DNA of 64,000 nucleotides from Bacteroides cellulosilyticus (GTDB lineage: Bacteria; Bacteroidota; Bacteroidia; Bacteroidales; Bacteroidaceae): NCBI RefSeq assembly GCF_020091405.1, contig NZ_CP081903.1, positions 3,782,501 to 3,846,500 of the forward strand. The letters run 5' to 3'. The stretch's first letter is position 1, and each line of letters begins with the position of its first letter. Below are positions 50,000-59,385 of the stretch, in pieces. The notes under the pieces are model-generated. The model was not told where the DNA came from, ran no database searches, and saw only the letters and a program-made list of their open reading frames with translations. A program made the translations under genes and the position numbers.

Positions 50000-50443
50000 T
50001 CAATGATTCATATAGAAAGGCATCAGGCGGTGATAGGCTTTCAGGTATTTCTTCAATCTGCTGATTTCTTTTTCCCCTATGCAGGGCATACGACGGACGT
50101 CCATATTATCCGTCAGGTCGTGAATTTTAACGGCAATCGCGAGGGGATTGGTAGCGCATCTTCCGATGTATTCCTCGTAGTCTTCTTCATCGGATAGCTT
50201 CGTAACGCACCGCACGGCTTCGATGATTTCATCCGGGAAACCCTCTTTCTTCAGGTCTTCGCACGTCCATTCCGTGTCTTCCACCACATCGTGGAGGATG
50301 CCGACAATCTTTTCTTTCAGGTTACGTCCCATATTCATGACGCGGATGGGGTGGTGCAGGTACTCCTGTCCGTATTTATCTTTTTGTCCTTTATGAGCCT
50401 CGGTGGCGAGGGCGATGGCGTGAGAGAGAAGATGATTGTCCAT
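50000..50443 (-). CDS. HD-domain phosphohydrolase, single-domain SpoT-like
   Basis: This 147-residue protein starts with SHAIALATEAHKGQKDKYGQ and has HHPIRVMNMGRN, then GILHDVVEDTEWT (the HD pair) and KIHDLTDNMDVRRM. The histidine and aspartate ligands match the (p)ppGpp-hydrolase HD fold of MESH1-like enzymes. Without the synthetase domain it would only remove ppGpp or a related nucleotide; the substrate is inferred. Confidence 0.85.
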   Translation of the reverse strand: MDNHLLSHAIALATEAHKGQKDKYGQEYLHHPIRVMNMGRNLKEKIVGILHDVVEDTEWTCEDLKKEGFPDEIIEAVRCVTKLSDEEDYEEYIGRCATNPLAIAVKIHDLTDNMDVRRMPCIGEKEISRLKKYLKAYHRLMPFYMNH

Positions 50444-50544
50444 AAGATTTTTTTTAGAAGTGTTCGATACAAAGTTACTGAAATCTGTTATTTAATATAG
50501 AGAGTCTTGTTATTTATTTATTCACCCAATAAAGGAAACAGATT

Positions 50545-50847
50545 ATGAATATAGAACATTATCCCGAGAAAAAAGTTTTTCAGACAACGGTGGATGGGGA
50601 AACTGCCCGTCTGATGTATCATGTCACTGATGGTGCGCTGGATGTGCGCCATACGATTGTTCCCGATGAAATCAGCGGGAGAGGCATTGCCTCTGCTTTG
50701 GTAAAGGCGGCTTATGACTATGCTTTGGCCAATGGATTAGTGCCGGTGGCAACATGCTCTTATGCCGTGGTTTGGCTGGAAAGACATCCTGAATATAATG
50801 GAAAGACAGGAAAGGATTATGCCGGAGAAGGGACGTGTGCACTCTAA
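50545..50847 (+). CDS. Small GNAT-fold N-acetyltransferase (YidJ/NATD1-like)
   Basis: This 100-residue protein reads MNIEHYPEKKVFQTTVDGET, then LDVRHTIVPDEISGRGIASA, with GRGIASALVKAAYDYA as the acetyl-CoA loop, and ends ATCSYAVVWLERHPEY. This is the short GNAT family with unknown substrate. It stands alone between two genes in opposite and same orientation. Confidence 0.87.
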   Translation: MNIEHYPEKKVFQTTVDGETARLMYHVTDGALDVRHTIVPDEISGRGIASALVKAAYDYALANGLVPVATCSYAVVWLERHPEYNGKTGKDYAGEGTCAL

Positions 50848-50916
50848 ATTGATTTTGCCATCTTCGGATTTTTCTCTATCTTGCTTCCGTTTTTAATCAT
50901 CATATAAAGAACAGAT

Positions 50917-51753
50917 ATGAAAAAATATATTGGAGCGCACGTGAGTGCAAGTGGTGGAGTAGAAATAGCTCCCGTTAATGCCCATGAGATAGGTGCGAAT
51001 GCATTCGCCTTGTTCACAAAGAATCAACGGCAATGGGTAGCCAAACCGTTGACGGAGGAAAGCATTCGCGAGTTCAAGGGCAATTGTGAGAAATTCTCTT
51101 TTGATGCCCGCTATATCCTGCCCCATGATAGTTATCTGATTAATCTGGGGCATCCGGAAGAAGAAGGATTGGAGAAAAGCCGTGCCGCATTTCTGGATGA
51201 GATGCAACGTTGTGAGCAATTAGGCTTGCAACTCCTGAACTTCCATCCGGGAAGCCATCTTAATAAGATTTCGGTGGAGGAATGTCTGGATAAGGTTGCC
51301 GAGTCCATCAACATTACATTGAGCAAAACGAAAGGGGTAACGGCCGTTATTGAAAATACGGCAGGGCAGGGTAGCAATGTAGGTAATGAGTTTTGGCAAT
51401 TGAAGCATATCATCGACCGGGTAGAAGATAAATCACGTGTAGGGGTATGCCTGGATACTTGCCACACCTATTCGGCAGGTTATGATATAGTAGGGGAATA
51501 TGATAAAGTATTCCGTGAGTTCGACGAGGTAGTTGGCTTCAATTATTTGCGGGGCATTCACTTGAATGATACGAAGAAAGAGTTGGGTAGCCATGTAGAC
51601 CGCCATGATAGCATCGGGAAAGGCTTGTTAGGGATTGATTTCTTCAAGCGTTTTATGAAAGACGAACGTTTCGACAACATGCCTGTCATTCTGGAAACAC
51701 CGGATGAAACGCTCTGGGCGGAAGAAATAAAGTTGTTGCGTAGCTTTGAATAG
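50917..51753 (+). CDS. nfo: Deoxyribonuclease IV
   Basis: This 278-residue AP endonuclease matches the Nfo family over its length: [20 protein letters not shown] at the start, [58 protein letters not shown] and VILETPD at the end. Conserved His, Glu and Asp residues bind three zinc ions. It cuts 5' of abasic sites and so follows glycosylases such as the one at 4377-4952. A bidirectional terminator follows. Confidence 0.95.
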   Translation: MKKYIGAHVSASGGVEIAPVNAHEIGANAFALFTKNQRQWVAKPLTEESIREFKGNCEKFSFDARYILPHDSYLINLGHPEEEGLEKSRAAFLDEMQRCEQLGLQLLNFHPGSHLNKISVEECLDKVAESINITLSKTKGVTAVIENTAGQGSNVGNEFWQLKHIIDRVEDKSRVGVCLDTCHTYSAGYDIVGEYDKVFREFDEVVGFNYLRGIHLNDTKKELGSHVDRHDSIGKGLLGIDFFKRFMKDERFDNMPVILETPDETLWAEEIKLLRSFE

Positions 51754-51763
51754 TTATTTGTAT

Positions 51764-51834
51764 GCTATATAAAAACAATAATTCCTGCAAAATTCGATTC
51801 TCTCGGAAACTTTGCAGGAATTATTGTCTATAGC
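51764..51834. terminator. Bidirectional terminator between nfo and the GH28 gene
   Basis: ACAATAATTCCTGCAAA (about 51775-51791) and its complement (51811-51827) form a 17-bp stem, extended by GCTATA/TATAGC. T and A runs flank it on both strands. Confidence 0.88.
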
Positions 51835-51846
51835 TATTTCTTAATT

Positions 51847-53145
51847 TTATTGATTCACCTTCACATTATCCCATTCAAACGATGAGATCACTGACTTATC
51901 GCAATCTCCATTCTTCGCCTTGATATTCAGATTCTCGAACTTGAAATTCGACAATTTGTATTGTTCGGATGCACTTACGTTGAAGAATACATCACAATCG
52001 AAGTCAATATTACGCATCGTCACGTGGTCTGAGTAGGACATCGGAACATCCTTCCGGTCCTTGAGGTCAAAGAATTGTGTCCACGGCTTGACGTAGAGGA
52101 AACTCTTGGCATTTCCTTTGATGTCTTCAACAAGGATATACTCGTAATTCTGAGGAGTGTCGGCACGCATTTTCAACCATAGCAAGCGGCTTGCCTGATT
52201 GATTGTGCAACGGCGGAGGATAATATTACGGTTATGAATAGATTCGCTACCACAAGTCAGTGCACTATGGCAGAAACCATACGTACAATCTTCTATAATA
52301 ATGTTAGTGTTACTTCCGTTGTTGGAATCCTTATCAGCCCACGGGCCTTTTCCACCTTTCAGAGCAATGGCATCATCGTTAACCGAGAGATAGCAATTCT
52401 TAACCAATACATTGCTACATACATCAATATCAATAGCGTCCGTGCTGGGAGCCTTGACCGGAGCTGCCGGAGAGAAGATGTATAAATTCAGCAATTTCAC
52501 ATTATTACATTTATAAATATGCGTTGTCCAGAACGGAGAATTGATGAGACGTACTCCTGAAATCTGTACATCATTGCTATTGGAAATGTGTACTAGGCGC
52601 GGACGCAACTCATCCATATTGGTACATTTAGGAATGACGGAACGGCGCAACCAGAAAGATTTCCAATAGCGCAGACCGTTACCGTTGATTGTGCCTTTGC
52701 CGGAGATGGTGAAACCATTGACTCCGTCAGCATTCACCAGTGCGGCGAAATACTTCAGTGATTGCCCCTCTATGCGGGTATTGATTATGGGGAAATTGCT
52801 GATATCATCGCTACCTTTCAGTACGGCTCCTTCTTCCAGATAAAGATGGGTTTTCGGTTTGAAGAAAAGCGCACCACTCAGGTAAGTACCTTTCGGGATG
52901 ATGACTACGCCACCGCCTTTGGACGAAGCCTGGTCGATGACCGCTTGAATCTTTTCTGTTTGCATCAGGGTGCTATCATTTACAACGCTATAATCTGTAA
53001 TCTTGTACTTGTCACCCAGTGTTTCAATATTTACGATTTCGTTTTGTCTGAACCAGTCGGGAATAGGAGTTCCGTCAGGAAAATTCTCTTGTGCGAAAGA
53101 GGACAGGCAGAAAAGTAAACTACATGCTAAAGTTACGAATTTCAT
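51847..53145 (-). CDS. Exported GH28-family pectinase
   Basis: The start MKFVTLACSLLFCLSSFAQE was chosen because it begins a clear signal peptide; an upstream in-frame Met would give 34 extra residues. The 432-residue product has the polygalacturonase pattern of parallel beta-helix turns, with STDAIDIDVCSNVLVKNC, SVNDDAIALKGG, GFCHSALTCGSES and LLWLKMRADTPQN as catalytic segments (equivalents of NTD, DD, GHG and RIK). It probably trims pectic galacturonan or a side chain. No susC/susD pair is next to it. Confidence 0.85.
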   Translation of the reverse strand: MKFVTLACSLLFCLSSFAQENFPDGTPIPDWFRQNEIVNIETLGDKYKITDYSVVNDSTLMQTEKIQAVIDQASSKGGGVVIIPKGTYLSGALFFKPKTHLYLEEGAVLKGSDDISNFPIINTRIEGQSLKYFAALVNADGVNGFTISGKGTINGNGLRYWKSFWLRRSVIPKCTNMDELRPRLVHISNSNDVQISGVRLINSPFWTTHIYKCNNVKLLNLYIFSPAAPVKAPSTDAIDIDVCSNVLVKNCYLSVNDDAIALKGGKGPWADKDSNNGSNTNIIIEDCTYGFCHSALTCGSESIHNRNIILRRCTINQASRLLWLKMRADTPQNYEYILVEDIKGNAKSFLYVKPWTQFFDLKDRKDVPMSYSDHVTMRNIDFDCDVFFNVSASEQYKLSNFKFENLNIKAKNGDCDKSVISSFEWDNVKVNQ

Positions 53146-53322
53146 GGTTTTAATCATTAGTTGGTTAATAGTGCTTGATCGGATAGATTTATCCGTTTGC
53201 AAAAATAGGGAATAAAATCCGGATATGGTGGGAATGAAAAGGTTCAATTCCTAAGCTATTTGTCAGTTTATATAGGCTTTTTGACTCTCTCTTGTGAAGG
53301 AGAAAAAGAGAAGAAGCAATCA

Positions 53323-54948
53323 TCAGAAGTCAGCCTTTTCCGTGATACGGATGATCCGTCCGTCGGCGGGATGGGTAAATTCGATGGACTCGGCATGCAG
53401 GTAGAGGCGTTTATCCTTTCTCCCGTAAAGCTCGTCGCCTATGATGGGACAATGCAGACCTGACGGATGTGCGGCATGCACACGGAGCTGATGAGTGCGC
53501 CCTGTATGCGGATGAAAAGCTATGCGTGTGCATTTGTCCGTCCGCTCAAGAACCTGATAATGAGTGATGGCGGGTTTGCCGTACTCCATGTTCACCACCT
53601 GCCGGGGACGGTCCAGCGGATCCGGACAGATGGGAAGCTCGATGGTTCCCTCGTCTTGGGGAATGATGCCGTCGAGCAGGGCTATATACATTTTTCGGAT
53701 GCTATGATTCTTGAACTGGGCTTGCAAGTGTTGATGCACCTTTTTATTCTTGGCAACGATTAAAAGTCCCGATGTAGCCATGTCCAGCCGGTGCACAATC
53801 ATCGGCCCGTCGGCTTCCGGATAGAGTTGCCTTGCCAGACTATATACGGACTCCTTTTCACCCTTACCGGGCACAGAGAGCATTCCGGAAGGCTTGTTGA
53901 CTACCAGTAACCATTCGTCCTCATAGACTATTCTTAATTTCCCGTAGCCCTGTTCCGGAAGTTGTAGCATAGGATTTTCTTCTACTTCCAACCCTTGAAG
54001 CATGTGTTGCAAGATAGGCTCGCACTTACCTTTACAAGCGGGATAATAATAACCATGATGGCGGATTTCGGCTTTGGGAGAGTTGCCCCACCAGAACTCT
54101 GCCATAGCAATGGGTTTCCAGCCGTGCAGATAGGCTTGTTGCAATAATTTAGGGGCGGCACATTCTCCGGCACCGGCGGGAGGAGTTTTGTGCACGGTTT
54201 GGCTGAATATATCACACAAGGTTTTCACCTCCTTCCGGTAGTTCAACATTCTGAATTGCCCGAATAATTGTTGTTGCAGGGCGGCGGAACGGCTTTTGCG
54301 TTCCACCTTCAACTCTTGAATTAGTTCTTCCCGGTTATTGACTTCCACTTGCAAAGCGGCTATCTTTTCTTTCCAGGAACGTTCCAGCCGTTTGTATTCC
54401 GCTTTTTGAAATTGGCTTTCGCGTATCAGGCGGGCTTCTTCTTCGGTAGTGAGTCCGGCTTCCTTTCTACGCAATTCTCTTTTCTCTTTCGCTTCTTTTA
54501 ATTGTTGTTTGGCTATGTCCAGTGCTTCCCGGGCTTGTTGGTGGGTCCGGGTGAGCTCGGACAACAAAGAAGTGTATTCCTTGTCCTCTTCCAATTGCTT
54601 GATGCGCCGGTTGATGGCGGAGATGTTTTCCTCTTCGACTTTGAAGAAACCTTGCGGTTGCAACAAGTCATATACGGGCGGAACGAAGTAGGAGTGTTGG
54701 TTCTTCCCCGCCAATATGCCCGAAAACGCCGCCAGGTAACCAATCTCCCTATTTCCGGTCTGCACCACCAGCACTCCGAACATCTTCCCCCGACTTAGTT
54801 CTTCTTTCCATTCATGTTGCCGGTTGAGATAGTGTTGCACCTCTTCCGCCGCCATCACGCATAATGGATGGGGAGTGTAGCAGAAAGGATAAGTAAACCT
54901 TTCCGGAAGTGGAATATTTGCTATGGAAGTCTTGAAACGGTGCAACAT
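53323..54948 (-). CDS. RluA-family pseudouridine synthase with long coiled-coil N-terminus
   Basis: This 541-residue protein has the RluA catalytic motif MIVHRLDMATSGLL, with the Asp in RLD near residue 400, and HPHTGRTHQLRVHAAHPSGL. The first 330 residues are an extension with a coiled coil (KQLKEAKEKRELRRKEAGLT and the next EEARLIRESQ stretch) and an additional domain (GYYYPACKGKCEPIL). Typical RluA proteins have about 220-330 residues. The extension is known in Bacteroides, but its role and the RNA target are unknown. The 200-base gap upstream holds nothing else recognisable. Confidence 0.88.
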   Translation of the reverse strand: MLHRFKTSIANIPLPERFTYPFCYTPHPLCVMAAEEVQHYLNRQHEWKEELSRGKMFGVLVVQTGNREIGYLAAFSGILAGKNQHSYFVPPVYDLLQPQGFFKVEEENISAINRRIKQLEEDKEYTSLLSELTRTHQQAREALDIAKQQLKEAKEKRELRRKEAGLTTEEEARLIRESQFQKAEYKRLERSWKEKIAALQVEVNNREELIQELKVERKSRSAALQQQLFGQFRMLNYRKEVKTLCDIFSQTVHKTPPAGAGECAAPKLLQQAYLHGWKPIAMAEFWWGNSPKAEIRHHGYYYPACKGKCEPILQHMLQGLEVEENPMLQLPEQGYGKLRIVYEDEWLLVVNKPSGMLSVPGKGEKESVYSLARQLYPEADGPMIVHRLDMATSGLLIVAKNKKVHQHLQAQFKNHSIRKMYIALLDGIIPQDEGTIELPICPDPLDRPRQVVNMEYGKPAITHYQVLERTDKCTRIAFHPHTGRTHQLRVHAAHPSGLHCPIIGDELYGRKDKRLYLHAESIEFTHPADGRIIRITEKADF

Positions 54949-55013
54949 AATGGCGCAAAGATACTCATTTCTTATAATAAGCGTATCATGGTGCCGTGCT
55001 TTCTGATTATATA

Positions 55014-56522
55014 TTATCCGACGGAGAAAAGTTCTTCACTCTCATTATGGTAGGGTAGGGTGAAGGTGAACCGGCTTCCCTTTCCGGCCTCGGAGCTAAC
55101 GGAGATTTTTCCACCCAGTTTTTCAGCTATGACCATGCTTATGGAAAGCCCCAGGCCGGTGCCCTGAACAAATTCGTCTTGCTTGTAGAAACGTTCGAAT
55201 ATCATCCGTTGTTCTTCTTTCGGAATGCCTTTTCCGGTATCTTCCACATAGATGGAAATTTCATAGTTCGAGAAGTCTATCTCATATCCCAGTTTTATGA
55301 ATCCCGACTTGGTGAATTTGGCAGCATTGTTCAGGAAATTGGTAATGATCTGACTAAGCCGGTTCACGTCCGTATGGATGAAGAAGGTGGCATCGGGCAC
55401 TTCTTTTATGAACTCAATCTCCTTGGGTATCAATAAGGAATGAGTCATGTACATATTGTCAATCCAGCTATTCAGGTTGCAAGTTGAAAAGGAGAAAGCC
55501 ATTTTGCCGGATTCGATACGAGATAATTCCAATATGTCGTTTATGAGTTTTAGAAGAAGTTCGCAATTGCTATTGATGGTATTGATAAAGTCCGCTTTCT
55601 CGTCATCGGACAAGTCATCTTCACTGACCAACAGGTTGGAGAAGCCTACGATTGCATTGAGCGGTGTGCGTATCTCATGGCTCATATTGGCGAGGAATGA
55701 TTGCTTAAGTTCTGCCTCTATCGCCAGGTCTTTGGCCTTCATCAACTCTTCTTCTTTATCTTTGAAGTGTTGCACATTAGTCACCAACCCTATGATGGAG
55801 GCGGTTTCCGCCATGGCTTTCGTGGGGTTGACATAGCGAAGTTCGTACCAGATGTACCCTTTGCCATTGAAGTTGCACCGGCATTGAGTATGTGCTTTTG
55901 AATCTTCCTGGCTCTTTACCCGGTAGAAGGTGGTCAGCACATCCGTTCGGTCTTCCGGGTGTATGGCCTCGGTCATCTCTTGTAGAGTGAACGTGCGGAA
56001 AGGCATGTCCAGATGCTCAAAGAATTCTTTATCGCATGAGAAGGTGTTGGTGGATTCCACATATTTCCAGGCATAGATATCGCTCTTTTCAAGTGATAAT
56101 GATAGCAATTCCTTTTCCCTGATTAATTCCCTTTGGGTGGCACGTTTCCGTTTTGACTCCCTGAAATAGAGGAACAACGGATATAGGATGAAAAAACAAA
56201 TGGCAAAGGCGCCCAGGGTAAAAATACCGATAAGTAGAGTTTTGTGATGCTCGATGCGGAAAGGTATTTTGATTATGGTGTAGTCCTCCTGCGAAGTCTC
56301 TTCTGCATTGATTTCTGTATTCAGAATCTTATTAAGGTTCTTGTAAACGGGTAACAACTGTTCGTAAGAGTGTGTGAGGATGTGGTGGCATTGGGTATAT
56401 TGCACTTTTTGCGCATGCATCTTTGTGAATAGAGCAAGGAGAATTAAAATGACAGATACCCTTTTGAGTATCCGATATCGTTTTTTCATAGAGTCATTTT
56501 TTTGAGCTATATTATTTGTCAT
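55014..56522 (-). CDS. Membrane-bound sensor histidine kinase (PAS-HisKA-HATPase)
   Basis: This 502-residue protein has two hydrophobic segments (about residues 20-38 and 95-118), so it should be inner-membrane anchored with a short periplasmic loop. A PAS domain follows (SCDKEFFEHLDMPFRTFTLQ), then HisKA with NMSHEIRTPLNAIVGFSNLL (His near residue 290), and HATPase with NAAKFTK, DTGKGI and GTGLGLSISM. No receiver domain is present and no response regulator is next to it, so its partner is elsewhere. An alternative start is Met12 (56489). Confidence 0.9.
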   Translation of the reverse strand: MTNNIAQKNDSMKKRYRILKRVSVILILLALFTKMHAQKVQYTQCHHILTHSYEQLLPVYKNLNKILNTEINAEETSQEDYTIIKIPFRIEHHKTLLIGIFTLGAFAICFFILYPLFLYFRESKRKRATQRELIREKELLSLSLEKSDIYAWKYVESTNTFSCDKEFFEHLDMPFRTFTLQEMTEAIHPEDRTDVLTTFYRVKSQEDSKAHTQCRCNFNGKGYIWYELRYVNPTKAMAETASIIGLVTNVQHFKDKEEELMKAKDLAIEAELKQSFLANMSHEIRTPLNAIVGFSNLLVSEDDLSDDEKADFINTINSNCELLLKLINDILELSRIESGKMAFSFSTCNLNSWIDNMYMTHSLLIPKEIEFIKEVPDATFFIHTDVNRLSQIITNFLNNAAKFTKSGFIKLGYEIDFSNYEISIYVEDTGKGIPKEEQRMIFERFYKQDEFVQGTGLGLSISMVIAEKLGGKISVSSEAGKGSRFTFTLPYHNESEELFSVG

Positions 56523-56718
56523 AAAAGCACGCGCCTATATCCGTTACCAGTGGAGATTCTAAAGAAAATCTCATTCGCAAAGTTACACGATTATTTTGAA
56601 TTCCCACACAAATGGATAAAAATGTGAGGATTAACTTCGTTTGTATCGTAACGCTGAATTTATGATGTCTTAAAAAAGGACTATATGAATGTAAATCTTA
56701 TTTTTCCCTTTTATAGAC

Positions 56719-57660
56719 TCATTTTTGATGTTTCGGATTTGTCAGGTAATAGCATTGATGGTCATATACATGTCCGTCATAAGTCACTTCGGCCTGATGA
56801 AGCGTACCCTCATGCACAAAGCCCTGGCGTTTCAATACTTGTTGAGAGCGCTCGTTATGGGGGTAACAGTTAGCGGTGATAAGACTTAGTTTTAGCGTGC
56901 CGAAACCGTAGTTTAGTACCGCTTTTACCGCCTCCGTCATATAGCCTTTTCCCCATTGAGCCTCGTCGAGCCAATATCCCAGCATACGTACTTGCGGGTT
57001 TTCGCGTCTAGGGTCGGCGATGATGCCGATGGAGCCAATCAATTGCCCGTTGTCTTTCAGGGTAATGGCCCATACCCCTTTCTGGGATAAGAATACGGAG
57101 CGAAGTACTTCCCGTGATTCCTCCAGGCTTGCGTGAGGTTGCCAACCCGCATTGTTTCCTATGTTGGGGTTTCGGCAACAGGCAAAGAGGGCCTCTGCAT
57201 CGCTCTCCACGAAGGGGCGTAGTAGCAACCGTTCCGTTTCAATTGGGGCGTCGGGTTCTTCCGAAGTTTCTTCTTTCCGATAGACACATTCTACGCGGTT
57301 TCCGTCAGGATCAAGTATGACGCTTTCGAAATAACCATCGCCTGAAGTGCGCGGTTCTCCGGCTATGGTATAACCGTCTGCCCGGAGTTGTTCCGTAGTC
57401 TTGAGTACGTCCTCTTTGCTTTGAAAGGCAAGGGCGAAGTGGGTGAGACCTAACCTGTTTTCTTCTATCAGAGTGTTTTGCACGTCCGTGCGGCTCATTA
57501 ATTCTAATGACGGACCTTCATCAAAGTAGATGAAGTATGATTCGAAACCTTTCTTGGGGTTGATATATTTTTCGTTGCTCTTTCCGCTAAAATACCGGAT
57601 ATAGAAGTTCCTTAATTCCTCCAGGCGGAAGGTCCAGATGGCGATGTGATGTACTCTCAT
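56719..57660 (-). CDS. VOC-GNAT fusion protein
   Basis: This start (MRVHHIAIWTFRLEELRNFY) gives 313 residues. The N-terminal half is a glyoxalase/VOC domain (residues about 1-130, with LELMSRTDVQ, GLTHFALAFQ and DPDGNRVECVY). The C-terminal half is a RimJ/RimL-type GNAT (residues about 140-310, with ERLLLRPFVE, GYWLDEAQWGKGYMTEAVKA and NERSQQVLKRQGF). VOC and GNAT are normally separate proteins. The fusion may couple a metal-dependent step or ligand binding to acetylation, but that is inference. Confidence 0.88.
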   Translation of the reverse strand: MRVHHIAIWTFRLEELRNFYIRYFSGKSNEKYINPKKGFESYFIYFDEGPSLELMSRTDVQNTLIEENRLGLTHFALAFQSKEDVLKTTEQLRADGYTIAGEPRTSGDGYFESVILDPDGNRVECVYRKEETSEEPDAPIETERLLLRPFVESDAEALFACCRNPNIGNNAGWQPHASLEESREVLRSVFLSQKGVWAITLKDNGQLIGSIGIIADPRRENPQVRMLGYWLDEAQWGKGYMTEAVKAVLNYGFGTLKLSLITANCYPHNERSQQVLKRQGFVHEGTLHQAEVTYDGHVYDHQCYYLTNPKHQK

Positions 57661-57705
57661 GATTCCTTTTTCATGCAAATATAGTGATAATTCCCTGTAA
57701 AATCG

Positions 57706-57713
57706 TACCTTTG
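57706..57713 (+). promoter_or_regulatory. -7 box upstream of the DEAD-box helicase gene
   Basis: TACCTTTG fits the -7 consensus and lies 18 bases before the start codon, so the message would have a very short leader. No clear -33 TTG was found. Confidence 0.45.
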
Positions 57714-57730
57714 TGCCGTAATAAAAAGAA

Positions 57731-59179
57731 ATGATGACATTTAAACAGATGAATATTTCGGAGCCGGTGTGCCGTGCGCTCCTCGAAAAAAACTATTCTA
57801 CCCCCACACTTATCCAAGAACAAGCTATACCCGAAGCCCTGACCGGCCGTGATTTGTTGGGACTGGCGCAAACCGGAACCGGCAAAACCGCCGCTTTCGC
57901 CGTACCCATCATCGAGCAATTGCTTGCCGCCCCTATGCCCCAACGCAAAGGTGCTCCGCGTAGCATCCGTGCGCTTATCCTGACCCCAACCCGGGAGTTG
58001 GCGATTCAGATTGATGAATCGTTGGCGGACTATACACGCTATACGACCTTGCGCCACACGGTTATCTTCGGCGGAGTGAAACAAAAGTCGCAAACCGATG
58101 AGCTTCGTGCCGGGACGGACATCCTGACGGCTACTCCCGGACGTTTGCTCGACCTGATGTCGCAAGGCTTTATCCGCCTCGACGATGTTCGCCACTTCGT
58201 TCTTGATGAGGCCGACCGTATGCTCGACATGGGATTTATCCATGACGTCAAACGCCTCTTGCCCAAGCTCCCGCCCAAGAAGCAAACCCTTTTCTTCTCG
58301 GCCACCATGCCCGATAGTATCGACCGTCTTGCCAAGAGTTTGTTGCACAATCCGGCGCGTGTGGAAGTAACTCCGGCATCCAGTGTTGTGGAGATTATCA
58401 GCCAGTCCGTCTACCGGGTAGAGAAACCTCAGAAGAAAGAATTATTGGCTCAATTGTTGCTCGGAGAGGCAGGCCATCAGGTGCTGGTTTTCTCCCGTAC
58501 CAAGCATGGAGCGGATAACATTGCCCGCTACCTGTCTCGTCGTGGCATTGCTTGCGAAAGCATACATGGAGACAAGTCACAGAATGCCCGCCAACGTGCG
58601 TTGAGCAACTTTAAGGAAGGGCGTTCCAATGTGATTATTGCTACGGATATTGCTGCTCGGGGCATCGATATAAAAGGTCTGGACCTGGTTCTCAATTTTG
58701 ATTTGCCCGACGTTCCGGAGACCTACGTGCACCGTATCGGACGTACGGGACGTGCGGGTTGCGAAGGACGTGCCATTGCTTTTTGCTCAAGCGAAGAAGC
58801 CCCCATGTTACGTGAGATAGAGAAACTTACGGGTATAAAGCTGGTGCAACAAAAGCACAATTTGCCTTCTTTGGGAGAGCCTGCCGCTTCTCCTACTACT
58901 TCTTCTACCCAAAACATTGCACCCAAATCGCAAAGCCGCACTCAGGGAGGAAGACCTCAGAACAATAGGAGGCGGGAGGACAGAAAGAGACCGGTCGAAC
59001 CAACCGGAAGCACTCAAAAGGCGGTGGTATCTGCCGAAAAGCCCAAGCGGAATAATAACCGTCCCGAAAGACCTCGACCTGTCCAGCAATCCGGGCAAAA
59101 GAAGTCGGGTTCAGGGAAGCCGGAGCCGTCACCTAAAAGTCCGGCAAAGTTGCGTTCGCGCTACGAAAACTATGATTGA
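57731..59179 (+). CDS. DEAD-box RNA helicase (RhlE-like)
   Basis: This 482-residue helicase has the Q motif ([20 protein letters not shown]), motif [45 protein letters not shown], the RGIDI segment and [11 protein letters not shown] basic, Gln/Pro/Lys-rich low-complexity tail of about 110 residues follows ([15 protein letters not shown]), typical of RhlE-like helicases in Bacteroidetes. It unwinds RNA during decay or ribosome assembly. A second Met follows immediately (57734) and could be the start. Confidence 0.93.
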   Translation: MMTFKQMNISEPVCRALLEKNYSTPTLIQEQAIPEALTGRDLLGLAQTGTGKTAAFAVPIIEQLLAAPMPQRKGAPRSIRALILTPTRELAIQIDESLADYTRYTTLRHTVIFGGVKQKSQTDELRAGTDILTATPGRLLDLMSQGFIRLDDVRHFVLDEADRMLDMGFIHDVKRLLPKLPPKKQTLFFSATMPDSIDRLAKSLLHNPARVEVTPASSVVEIISQSVYRVEKPQKKELLAQLLLGEAGHQVLVFSRTKHGADNIARYLSRRGIACESIHGDKSQNARQRALSNFKEGRSNVIIATDIAARGIDIKGLDLVLNFDLPDVPETYVHRIGRTGRAGCEGRAIAFCSSEEAPMLREIEKLTGIKLVQQKHNLPSLGEPAASPTTSSTQNIAPKSQSRTQGGRPQNNRRREDRKRPVEPTGSTQKAVVSAEKPKRNNNRPERPRPVQQSGQKKSGSGKPEPSPKSPAKLRSRYENYD

Positions 59180-59385
59180 AAGTTGTATATGCTTTTGAAG
59201 TACTTGTAAAATAAAATAGGTTTCCCTTTATCTTACTTTGTGTGAAAAGGAAAATATTTAATATTTAAAAACTTGGTAAAAATGCTCTATTGTCTTTAAA
59301 AGTTTGTATATTAGCGGCTTGAATGCTTGGAGGAAAAAACGAGAATTCGTTCCGAGTAGTCTAAACTTAAGGAACTAAAGATTAT

